A DNA stretch of 64,000 bases from positions 930,001 to 994,000 of the forward strand of contig NZ_OY760059.1 in the NCBI RefSeq assembly GCF_963662885.1, given 5' to 3'. This DNA comes from an uncultured Pseudodesulfovibrio sp. (GTDB taxonomy: Bacteria > Desulfobacterota > Desulfovibrionia > Desulfovibrionales > Desulfovibrionaceae). Under the pieces are notes generated by a model. It had not been told where the DNA came from, did not search any database, and saw only the letters and a list, made by a program, of their open reading frames with translations. Both the position numbers and the translations under genes were made by a program. Shown piece by piece: positions 1 to 6,731 of this stretch (its first letter is position 1; the number at the start of each line of letters is the position of its first letter).

Positions 1-63
1 GACCCCCAGCACGCGGAAGGCCGCAAGTTGATGGACTATCTCACCAAGAAGGGCCTGGTCTAG
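1..63 (+). CDS. C-terminal 20 codons of an unidentified protein, truncated by the window edge
   Basis: An open frame enters at base 1 and stops at TAG 61-63. The visible residues end in LMDYLTKKGLV. It lies 13 bases before cbiA on the same strand, so the two are probably co-transcribed. In many Desulfovibrio genomes a cbiA/cobB gene follows dsrABD, but this tail does not resemble the DsrD C-terminus I remember. I therefore leave it unnamed. The only support for coding is the open frame and its codon use. Confidence 0.5.
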   Translation, partial: DPQHAEGRKLMDYLTKKGLV

Positions 64-76
64 GCCGGGAGCGCGA

Positions 77-1456
77 ATGGGTACGGTCAAGGCATTCGTC
101 ATTGCCGGAACGCACAGCGGGTGCGGCAAGACCTCCATCTCCCTTGGACTGATGGCCTCCCTGGCACGCCGGGGAGTGAAGGTCCAACCCTTCAAGTGCG
201 GTCCGGACTTTATCGACCCCGGTCATCACGCCCTGGCCTGCGCCCGTGAAGGACGCCCGGTGCCCAGCCACAATCTGGACGGCTGGATGCTCGGCGAGCC
301 CACCAATCTGGATATCTTCAACCGTTATGCAGCGGACAGCGACGTGGCCGTCATCGAAGGCGTCATGGGCCTGTTCGACGGCATCTCCGGTACCGGCGAC
401 GCCGGGTCCACGGCCCAGATGGCCAAGATCCTGGGCCTGCCCGTCATTCTGGTGGTGGACGCGCGGTCCATGGCCCGGTCCGCCGCCGCGTTGGTTGCCG
501 GATATGCCGATTTCGATCCCGAGGTGACCCTCGCCGGGGTTATTTTCAACCGGGTTGGCAGCGCGTCCCATGCCGAGCTGCTGCGCGAGGCCATGACCCT
601 GGTGCCTGACGTTCCCGTGCTCGGGTGCCTGGGGCGCGACGAGGAAATCGCCACTCCCTCGCGCCATCTCGGGCTGGTCACACCGGAACAGGACGGCCCG
701 GACCTGACCCGCTACCAGCGGTTGGCTGATTGGGTCGAGACCGGGCTTGATCAGGACGCGCTGTTGGCGTGTGTGCCGGAAGTGGACGCCGTCCCTCCGT
801 TCGAGCCCGTACCCCAGCTGCCCAAGGTCACCATCGGTCTGGCCCGGGACAACGCGTTCTGCTTCTACTATGAGGAGAACCTCCGCCTGCTGCGCGAGGC
901 GGGCGCACGCCTGATCGAGTTTTCCCCTCTGAACGACACCCATCTGCCCGAACATCTGGACGGCCTGTATATCGGCGGCGGCTACCCCGAGCTGTATGCC
1001 TTCGAGCTGGGGCAGAACACGCGCATGCGTCGCGATATCAAGGAGTTTTGCGAGTCCGGCCGTCCGGTCTATGCCGAATGCGGCGGGTTCATGCTGCTCA
1101 TGAACGATATCGTCACCGGCCGGGGCCGTTACGCCATGGCCGGCGTCTATCCGGTTCGAGCCGAAATGGGAGACAAGTTCCGCGCCCTGGGCTACCGCGA
1201 GGTCACGGCCTGCGAAGCCACCATCCTCGGCCAGACCGGAACCTGCGCGCGGGGGCATGAGTTCCATTATTCCTCCATCCAACCCCATGATCCCGAGGTC
1301 CTGCATCCGGTGTATTCCATGAGCGGTCGCAAAGGCCCTCTCGAAACGCCGGAAGGCTTTGTTACCTGGAATGTTTTGGGGTCTTACGTACACCTTCATT
1401 TTGGTTCCAATCCCGAAATCCCGCGCGCGTTCGTAGCGGCGTGCCAGAAAAGTTAG
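77..1456 (+). CDS. cbiA: Cobyrinate a,c-diamide synthase CbiA
   Basis: The 459-residue protein is of normal length for the family. It amidates the a and c side chains of cobyrinic acid, using ATP and glutamine, in cytosolic cobalamin synthesis. The N-terminal half is a dethiobiotin-synthetase-like domain with a P-loop at residues 11-20 (GTHSGCGKTS). The C-terminal half is a class I glutamine amidotransferase with nucleophile Cys335 in YAECGGF and the His439/His441 segment YVHLHF near the end. The start is ATG 77, preceded by a weak GGGAG; an upstream gene stops 13 bases before it. No other cobalamin gene is adjacent. Other steps of the pathway lie at 13.1, 17.6, 28.6, 31.6 and 39.7 kb. Confidence 0.95.
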   Translation: MGTVKAFVIAGTHSGCGKTSISLGLMASLARRGVKVQPFKCGPDFIDPGHHALACAREGRPVPSHNLDGWMLGEPTNLDIFNRYAADSDVAVIEGVMGLFDGISGTGDAGSTAQMAKILGLPVILVVDARSMARSAAALVAGYADFDPEVTLAGVIFNRVGSASHAELLREAMTLVPDVPVLGCLGRDEEIATPSRHLGLVTPEQDGPDLTRYQRLADWVETGLDQDALLACVPEVDAVPPFEPVPQLPKVTIGLARDNAFCFYYEENLRLLREAGARLIEFSPLNDTHLPEHLDGLYIGGGYPELYAFELGQNTRMRRDIKEFCESGRPVYAECGGFMLLMNDIVTGRGRYAMAGVYPVRAEMGDKFRALGYREVTACEATILGQTGTCARGHEFHYSSIQPHDPEVLHPVYSMSGRKGPLETPEGFVTWNVLGSYVHLHFGSNPEIPRAFVAACQKS

Positions 1457-1700
1457 CGCGAGAAGCGGCTTCCGATAGCGGGCCATCTGCACATTTTTCG
1501 AGGGTCCGCCTGATCCTCACGTACTGGGGTACGCTGCGGTCAGGCGGACCCTCGAAAAATGCACAGCTGACCCACTCTCGAAAGCCTTGTGCCAGCGCGG
1601 AGATGTGCACCCGAGTCGCTCCATTTGAGTAAGGAGCGACGGCAGGTGGAAGACGGTGGAATTTTCACCTCGAGTTGTGGCCTGACTTCCCCGCGAAGCG
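1457..1700. other. Intergenic stretch between cbiA and the repeat element before dinB
   Basis: I find no gene here. It holds a long imperfect inverted repeat (1486-1567, listed separately) and a second hairpin with a perfect 8-bp stem, GTCGCTCC at 1615-1622 and GGAGCGAC at 1633-1640, with a 10-base loop. Neither hairpin is followed by a T-tract. The stretch then runs into the dispersed element at 1701-1772. Short open frames in it have no ribosome-binding site and no recognisable family. Confidence 0.6.
1486..1567. repeat. Long inverted repeat (about 29-base arms)
   Basis: The arms 1492-1513 and 1540-1561 are perfect 22-base reverse complements (CATTTTTCGAGGGTCCGCCT plus two bases). The pairing continues outward for seven more bases with three mismatches. 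A small inner stem, CGTAC/GTACG, sits at the apex. The whole folds into one long hairpin just after cbiA. There is no T-tract on either side, so it is not a typical intrinsic terminator. It could be a cruciform or protein site, an RNA-processing hairpin that ends the cbiA message, or the relic of a miniature mobile element. Confidence 0.75.
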
Positions 1701-1772
1701 GCGATAAAAAGTTTTGAAGGGGAGTCCAGAGGGGAAACTTTTCCAAAAGTTTCCCCTCTGGCCGCCGGAGGC
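1701..1772 (+). repeat. Dispersed hairpin/RBS element, copy 1 (before dinB)
   Basis: The order is GCGATAAAAAGTTTT box, GAAGGGGAGT spacer, hairpin and terminal 13-mer. The hairpin arms 1726-1742 and 1745-1761 are a perfect 17-bp inverted repeat with a 2-base gap. The invariant end GGCCGCCGGAGGC is at 1760-1772. Its GGAGG (1767-1771) lies 7 bases before an in-frame TTG at 1779. Bases 1707-1714 of the 5' box could instead pair perfectly with 1735-1742, competing with the hairpin. Copy 4 (16804-16878, minus strand) is nearly identical, including the GCGAAGCGGCG just upstream. Confidence 0.85.
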
Positions 1773-1814
1773 ATCCCCTTGCGGGGGAGGGCCGGAGCAG
1801 GTAAAATTATAAAA

Positions 1815-3002
1815 ATGCGCACTTGGATTTTACATATCGACATGGATGCCTTTTTTGCGTCCGTGGAGCAGATGGACAACCCGGAGTTGAAGGGCAAGCC
1901 GGTGGCCGTGGGCGGGACTTCGGACCGCAGCGTGGTTGCGGCGGCCAGCTATGAGGTGCGCAAGTTCGGGGTGCGTTCGGCCATGTCCGTGGTCAAGGCG
2001 CGCAAGCTGTGCCCGGACATCATTTTGGTCCCGGGGCGCATGAAACGATACAAGGAGATTTCGCAGCAGGTCATGGGCGTGTTGCGGGAGTTTTCACCCA
2101 CGGTGGAGCAGGCCAGCGTGGACGAGGCGTATCTGGACGGGACCGGCCTGGAGCGATTGTTCGGCCCCATCGACGAGGTGGGGCGGCGGATCAAGACGCG
2201 CATGAAGGAAGTCACCGGGCTGACCTGTTCGGTGGGTGCGGCTCCGGTGCGTTTTCTGGCCAAGATCGCTTCGGACATGGACAAGCCGAACGGCATGTTC
2301 ATCGTCCGGCATGATGAAGTCGCCGATTTTTTACGGACCTTGCCCGTGGGCAAGATCCCCGGGGTGGGGGCCAAGCTGCTGGACGTGCTGAAACGGCTGG
2401 GCGTGCGCACCTGCGGTGATATTCTGCTCAAACCCGGCGAGTACTGGGAAGAGCGGCTGGGCAAATACGGGGCGGCCCTTTACGACCGGGCGCGCGGTAT
2501 CGATCCCACACCGGTGACGCCTCATGAGGCGGCCAAGAGCTGTAGTGCGGAGAATACCTTCAGCGAGGACACAACGGACCGTGTTGTGCTCAGGAAGTGG
2601 CTGCTGGCCCAGGCCGAGCGGGTGGGCGAAGACCTGCGCCGCCACGGATACAAGGGGCGGACCGTGACCCTGAAGATCAAGTATTCGGATTTCAGCCAGA
2701 TCACCCGTTCGAAGAGCCTGGACGGGCGGACGGACAACACCGGGGTCATCTACGATACGGCCTGCGCGCTGCTCGAACAGGTAAAGCTGCCCCGGACCGT
2801 GCGGCTCATCGGGGTCGGGGTGTCCAACTTCGAGGCCCGTGCGCGCCAGGTCACCCTGTTCGAGGAGGCTCCTGCCAGCAAGGAGGCCACCAGCGAGTTG
2901 GACAAGGCCGTGGACGAGGTCCGGCGCAAGTTCGGCGGCAAGGCCGTGACCCGCGTGGAGCTGTTGGGCTTCAAGAAAAAACCAACCAATTCGGCGGATT
3001 GA
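1815..3002 (+). CDS. dinB: DNA polymerase IV (Y-family translesion polymerase)
   Basis: The 395-residue Y-family polymerase copies past damaged template bases. The metal ligands are Asp9 in HIDMDAFFASVE and Asp103-Glu104 in SVDEAYLD, at almost the same positions as in E. coli DinB. A helix-hairpin-helix (KIPGVGAKLLDVLKRLG) and a little-finger domain follow. ATG 1815 gives the usual N-terminus. An in-frame TTG at 1779 would add 12 residues and sits 7 bases after the GGAGG of the dispersed element, so initiation there is possible. No obvious beta-clamp motif is seen at the tail (FKKKPTNSAD). I see no LexA box, though the upstream region is dominated by repeats. Confidence 0.93.
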   Translation: MRTWILHIDMDAFFASVEQMDNPELKGKPVAVGGTSDRSVVAAASYEVRKFGVRSAMSVVKARKLCPDIILVPGRMKRYKEISQQVMGVLREFSPTVEQASVDEAYLDGTGLERLFGPIDEVGRRIKTRMKEVTGLTCSVGAAPVRFLAKIASDMDKPNGMFIVRHDEVADFLRTLPVGKIPGVGAKLLDVLKRLGVRTCGDILLKPGEYWEERLGKYGAALYDRARGIDPTPVTPHEAAKSCSAENTFSEDTTDRVVLRKWLLAQAERVGEDLRRHGYKGRTVTLKIKYSDFSQITRSKSLDGRTDNTGVIYDTACALLEQVKLPRTVRLIGVGVSNFEARARQVTLFEEAPASKEATSELDKAVDEVRRKFGGKAVTRVELLGFKKKPTNSAD

Positions 3003-3135
3003 TCCGGCCGGTTCCCGGCAGGGCGTTGCAGCTTGCCAAATCTGATGAACGTTACTACATTTAAGTACTGCAAGGATGAAAAAATGGCCCGCTATCCGGC
3101 GGGTGCAAACGAATTATAACCTTTCGAAAAAACTT

Positions 3136-4437
3136 ATGGAAAACAAGAAACAGCCCCGCAATCGGGGCCGGTGGGCTTTTGTGCTGGCGCTGCTCGCGCT
3201 GTGCCTGTTCGCAATGCCCGCCCTGGCCGAGGAGGAGCCCAAGGGGCTCATGGATGTGAACCTTTCTCCCAAGCCCGCGCCGCTGGCGGGGGATGTGGAA
3301 AAGGGTATCACCCACCTTTTCGGCGTGCTCGAGGACCAGTCCAAACAGCTTTCCCTGGCCGACATTCAGGCCATGCTCGACTTCGTGGTCAACGTGGACG
3401 CGGACCCCAAGGACATCGAGCCGGCCAAACGGTTCGGCGGACGGGCCATCTGCCTGCGTCGCGACGTGTCCACGGACCTGACGCGCATCCTCAAATTCTT
3501 CTACAATCCCGATATTCCGAATTATCTGCTCTGTCCGGCAGTCCTGCGCATGTCCGGTTGGCATGAAGGCAGCGAGTTCCTGGCCCGTACCAAAGGGCTG
3601 TGGGAGGAGCTTCCCGACCTGACCGAGGCCCAGCCCGTGGTGGTCCGGGGACGTGAGTACGAGATGACCACGCCCGACTCCTTTGCCGAGGCCTACTATG
3701 GCTACAACCTGAACCGGCTGATGATCCTGACCAAGTTCCAGGGCAAGAATGTGCTCATCTCCGTGTCCGAACAGGAAGGCAAGTCCGACGTGGGCCGCAA
3801 GGGCGCCATTCTGGACGACACCCGCTGGGATTATTTCTACTCCGGCCAGGAGGGCCTCAACAAGGGCATGATCGGCTGGATGGACACCTTCACCTACGCC
3901 TCGGGCTCGGTCCAGGTGTTCGTGGAGCAGGACGCGGCCGCACCGCGCTCCACGGTCTTCCTGTTCAAGTGGCTCAAGGCCGGTTGGGCAGGGATGAACG
4001 TGGTTCAGCGTTCGCACATCTATGATGGAACACTGCGCTACGTGCGCAGCTTCTCCAAGGTGGTCGAATCTCCGGATCTGACCCCCGAATTCCTGGCTCA
4101 GGGCCTCAAGGGCGTTCTGAACCTGCCCAAGAGCCGGGTGGACGGCCTTATCCAGGAGTACGCCCGCAACTTCGAGGCCCGCTTCAAGGACGATCCCAAG
4201 CTGCAGGACAGCGACTACGCCAAGGTCATTCAGGACGGCGGCTATGCCGAGGTCCTGGACGACAAGGCTCGCCGTTCGGTGCTGGCCCTTGAAAAGCTCA
4301 AGTCCATGCTCGGCATGGAGACTCTGGTCACTCTGGGTGATGAAACGCCGCAGCCCGTGGCCCAGGCCCCGGAGTCCGACACCGCGTCCGCCCAGTCCGT
4401 GGAAGTGGCCCAGCACGAGGCCGTGCCCGGCAGCTAG
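3136..4437 (+). CDS. Secreted protein of unknown function, about 433 residues
   Basis: A basic N-terminus, a hydrophobic stretch (WAFVLALLALCLFAMPALA) and a signal-peptidase site before EEEP predict export to the periplasm. The mature part is soluble, with no repeats or haem motifs, and has a low-complexity Pro/Ala/Gln/Ser tail. I do not recognise a named family; I take it as a conserved Desulfovibrionaceae protein. The start is uncertain. ATG 3136 gives a clean signal peptide, and ATG 3076 adds 20 residues, but neither has a good Shine-Dalgarno. The gene stands alone and ends at the terminator at 4465-4496. Confidence 0.8.
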   Translation: MENKKQPRNRGRWAFVLALLALCLFAMPALAEEEPKGLMDVNLSPKPAPLAGDVEKGITHLFGVLEDQSKQLSLADIQAMLDFVVNVDADPKDIEPAKRFGGRAICLRRDVSTDLTRILKFFYNPDIPNYLLCPAVLRMSGWHEGSEFLARTKGLWEELPDLTEAQPVVVRGREYEMTTPDSFAEAYYGYNLNRLMILTKFQGKNVLISVSEQEGKSDVGRKGAILDDTRWDYFYSGQEGLNKGMIGWMDTFTYASGSVQVFVEQDAAAPRSTVFLFKWLKAGWAGMNVVQRSHIYDGTLRYVRSFSKVVESPDLTPEFLAQGLKGVLNLPKSRVDGLIQEYARNFEARFKDDPKLQDSDYAKVIQDGGYAEVLDDKARRSVLALEKLKSMLGMETLVTLGDETPQPVAQAPESDTASAQSVEVAQHEAVPGS

Positions 4438-4464
4438 CCAGCGGCATGGATACACGCTATATTG

Positions 4465-4496
4465 ACGGCGCGCCGATTGTTCGGCGCGCCGTTTTT
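4465..4496 (+). terminator. Intrinsic terminator after the secreted-protein gene
   Basis: The perfect 11-bp stem ACGGCGCGCCG (4465-4475) pairs with CGGCGCGCCGT (4482-4492) across a 6-base loop. TTTTT (4492-4496) follows, then another T-rich run. Confidence 0.9.
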
Positions 4497-4519
4497 CATT
4501 TTTTCGAAGGAGAGGCCGT

Positions 4520-4693
4520 ATGCTCGTTCATGTGGATGACGCGAAATTCCTGTTCTGTCCCCTGCTCATGACCCACGACGACAAGATGAAGATGTGTCAG
4601 GTGACCCAGTGCATGATGTGGCGCTGGGTGGACCGTGAAAAGGGCACCGGCTACTGCGGCATGGCGGGCAGGCCCGCAGGGGCTCGGGACTAA
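4520..4693 (+). CDS. 57-residue cysteine-containing small protein
   Basis: ATG 4520 follows a good AAGGAGA (4507-4513), and the frame stops at TAA 4691-4693. The protein has four cysteines in the pattern FCPLLM, MCQVTQC and GYCGMAG (Cys13, 26, 31, 46), plus tryptophans in CMMWRW. Small proteins with a similar pattern (C, then CxxxxC-M-x-W, then GYCG) recur in Desulfovibrio and Geobacter and in some phages, without assigned function. A single metal site is plausible. It lies between a terminator and fliJ, so it may begin the fliJ-motE unit. Confidence 0.7.
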   Translation: MLVHVDDAKFLFCPLLMTHDDKMKMCQVTQCMMWRWVDREKGTGYCGMAGRPAGARD

Positions 4694-4732
4694 CCCGAGC
4701 CGCGTCAAGGCTCCGTCGGGAAATAATCGCTC

Positions 4733-5173
4733 ATGCCCAAACCGTTTCATTTCAAGCTCGACAAGGTGCTCGATTATCGCGAGCAGTTGGAGGAGCAGGC
4801 CAAGGGCGCGCTGGCTCGCGCGCAGGCCGCCCGTGACGCCCAGGCGGAGAAGCTGGTCGGGCTGGAGGCCCGGTATTCGGCGCATCTGGCCGCCGAGGCG
4901 GAGTCGCGCAAGTCGGCAAACGACATGTGGCTGTGGCGGCAGTACAAGGACGCGCTGGCTCAGGACATCTCCGTCGCCAGGGTGGAACTGAACAGTTTGG
5001 AACTTAAATTGCAAAAGTCCCGCACGGAAGCCGTGGAACGATCCAGGGACAAGAAGCTCCTGGAGAAGCTCAAGCAAACGCAAGCCAAGAGACACCATGA
5101 CCAAGAAAACGCCCGCGAAGAAAAGGAAAACGACGAAATGTCAACGATCCGGTTCGAGCCTCACGATTACTAA
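4733..5173 (+). CDS. fliJ: Flagellar export protein FliJ
   Basis: The 146-residue protein is charged and almost wholly alpha-helical or coiled-coil. It has the FliJ-type N-terminus (FHFKLDKVLDYREQLEEQAK) and Glu/Lys/Gln-rich heptads. FliJ is the stalk-like part of the flagellar type III export ATPase and a chaperone-escort factor. The start is ATG 4733; the gene overlaps the next one by 77 bases in another frame. That following gene is a MotE-like protein. FliH and FliI are not in this window. Confidence 0.82.
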   Translation: MPKPFHFKLDKVLDYREQLEEQAKGALARAQAARDAQAEKLVGLEARYSAHLAAEAESRKSANDMWLWRQYKDALAQDISVARVELNSLELKLQKSRTEAVERSRDKKLLEKLKQTQAKRHHDQENAREEKENDEMSTIRFEPHDY

Positions 5174-5813
5174 AGTCCTGCTCAGCCTCGTTTTCCTGGC
5201 CCTGTTGAAGCTGGCCGTGTTCGGCCTGCTGAGCGTCGATTCCCTGACGCTCAAGGCGGTCGAGACCGTGCTGCCCGACGTGCTCTCCGGCGAAACCGCC
5301 GAGGCCCAGACCAACGCAGCACCCGCCGCTTCCACCACACCCATTGCCGACAACGCCAATTCCGAGGCCAACCGTGCGGCCAAGGAGGAGGCGGCCAAGG
5401 ACCAGGCCGCTGCCGAAAAGCGGACCGAAGCGGACATGCCCGCCGAATGGAAGGCCCTGAAGAAGAAAGAGGACGAGCTGGCCATCAAGGAACGGACCCT
5501 CAAGGAGATGGAGGCGTCCATCAAGGCCGAGGCCGTCAAGGTTCAGAAGCTCCATGACGAGATCAAGTCCATGCTCGACGAGGCCAAGCAGATCAAGGAT
5601 CAGCGCGTCAAGCAACTGGTCGACATGCTTTCCAACACCAAGGCCAAGAAGGCCGCCGAGATTCTGCAATCCATGGACGACACCCTGGCCGTCAAGGTCC
5701 TGTCGGGCATGCGCGGCAGGCAGGCTGGCGAAATCCTGTCCTTCGTGGAATCCAAGAAGGCTGCCAAGCTCTCCGAGGCGCTGACCAAACTGCAGATTCC
5801 GTTCGAGAACTAG
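5097..5813 (+). CDS. motE: MotE-like protein with MgtE intracellular-type domain
   Basis: The 238-residue protein has a short basic start, one membrane segment (VLLSLVFLALLKLAVFGLL, about residues 27-45), an Ala/Glu/Lys-rich linker, a long coiled coil (about 115-170) and a C-terminal MgtE-N-like helical domain (KAAEILQSMDDTLAVKVLSG). This architecture is annotated as MotE, a periplasmic motility chaperone, in several proteobacteria. It overlaps the 3' end of fliJ, so translation is probably coupled. Membrane topology and role in the motor are inferred from family and position. The transcript ends at the hairpin at 5839-5870. Confidence 0.75.
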   Translation: MTKKTPAKKRKTTKCQRSGSSLTITKVLLSLVFLALLKLAVFGLLSVDSLTLKAVETVLPDVLSGETAEAQTNAAPAASTTPIADNANSEANRAAKEEAAKDQAAAEKRTEADMPAEWKALKKKEDELAIKERTLKEMEASIKAEAVKVQKLHDEIKSMLDEAKQIKDQRVKQLVDMLSNTKAKKAAEILQSMDDTLAVKVLSGMRGRQAGEILSFVESKKAAKLSEALTKLQIPFEN

Positions 5814-5838
5814 GCCAGGCAAAACCACGAATACTACG

Positions 5839-5870
5839 GGCGGGCGGTCTTCGGACCGCCCGCCTTTTTT
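5839..5870 (+). terminator. Intrinsic terminator after motE
   Basis: The 11-bp perfect stem GGCGGGCGGTC/GACCGCCCGCC has a TTCG tetraloop and is followed by six T residues (5865-5870). Confidence 0.93.
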
Positions 5871-5970
5871 GCATCGGTTCTGGGAGCCGGAGTGGAGTGC
5901 GCGGGTCGCGCCATGCAGCCTTCCAGGCGCGGGCGTTGAACTGCCGGACGGCTTCACGTATAGCAAGCCC

Positions 5971-6723
5971 ATGACGCGTATCCGAATGGTTGTTGCCTAC
6001 GAGGGCACTGACTTCTGCGGCTGGCAGGTGCAGCCCGCCGACCGAACGGTGCAGGGCGAGTTGGAGCGGGCGCTTGCGACCATCCTCGGAGACGAGGTCC
6101 GGGTGCACGGCTCCGGAAGGACCGACTCAGGAGTTCACGCCCTGGGCCAGACGGTCCACTTCGATATCCCGGACGATCGGCCAAACTTTCCGTGGCGACG
6201 CAGCCTGAACGCGATCCTGCCGCGCGACGTGCGCGTGATCGACGCGGGCAGGGCAGGGGACGATTTCCATGCCCGATACGGGGCCGAGTCCAAGACCTAC
6301 GAATACTGCCTGTGGCACGAGCGGGAATTCTGTCTGCCCCAGCGACGCCGCTTTGTCTGGAACTGCGGGAAGGTGGATTTCGCGCGCATGGAGCAGGCAG
6401 CCGCGGTGCTCATGGGCGAACACGACTTCGCGGCCTTCCAGAACGTGGGTACCGACGTGGGGTCCACGGTGCGGACCATCACCGACATCTCCCGGCACGA
6501 GGGGTTGACCGCTTATGAATCGGTCTGGCGATTCTCGGCGGACGGCTTTCTCAAGCAGATGGTCCGCAATCTGGTGGGGTGCCTGGTGGCCTGCGGCAGG
6601 GGAAAGATTGATGTGGACGAGGTGCGGGCCATTCTTGCATCCGGCGACCGGACACTGGCCCCGGCCACGGTGCCGCCCCAGGGCCTGACCCTGGTTCGCG
6701 TGGAGTACGGGCGCAACGGGTAG
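5971..6723 (+). CDS. truA: tRNA pseudouridine(38-40) synthase TruA
   Basis: The 250-residue enzyme converts U38-U40 of the anticodon stem to pseudouridine. The nucleophile Asp52 lies in GSGRTDSGVHA. The opening IRMVVAYEGTDFCGWQ is typical of the family, as is the C-terminal segment FLKQMVRNLVG. ATG 5971 was chosen because it gives the canonical N-terminus. The reading frame is open upstream to 5869, but that part overlaps the terminator and has no family similarity. No clear Shine-Dalgarno is seen. The gene ends 8 bases before the convergent fapA gene. Confidence 0.94.
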   Translation: MTRIRMVVAYEGTDFCGWQVQPADRTVQGELERALATILGDEVRVHGSGRTDSGVHALGQTVHFDIPDDRPNFPWRRSLNAILPRDVRVIDAGRAGDDFHARYGAESKTYEYCLWHEREFCLPQRRRFVWNCGKVDFARMEQAAAVLMGEHDFAAFQNVGTDVGSTVRTITDISRHEGLTAYESVWRFSADGFLKQMVRNLVGCLVACGRGKIDVDEVRAILASGDRTLAPATVPPQGLTLVRVEYGRNG

Positions 6724-6731
6724 CGCGAGAG

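Noticed and set aside
1457..1700. Short frames in the cbiA-dinB gap
   Set aside because: They are made by the inverted repeat read on both strands; no ribosome-binding site.
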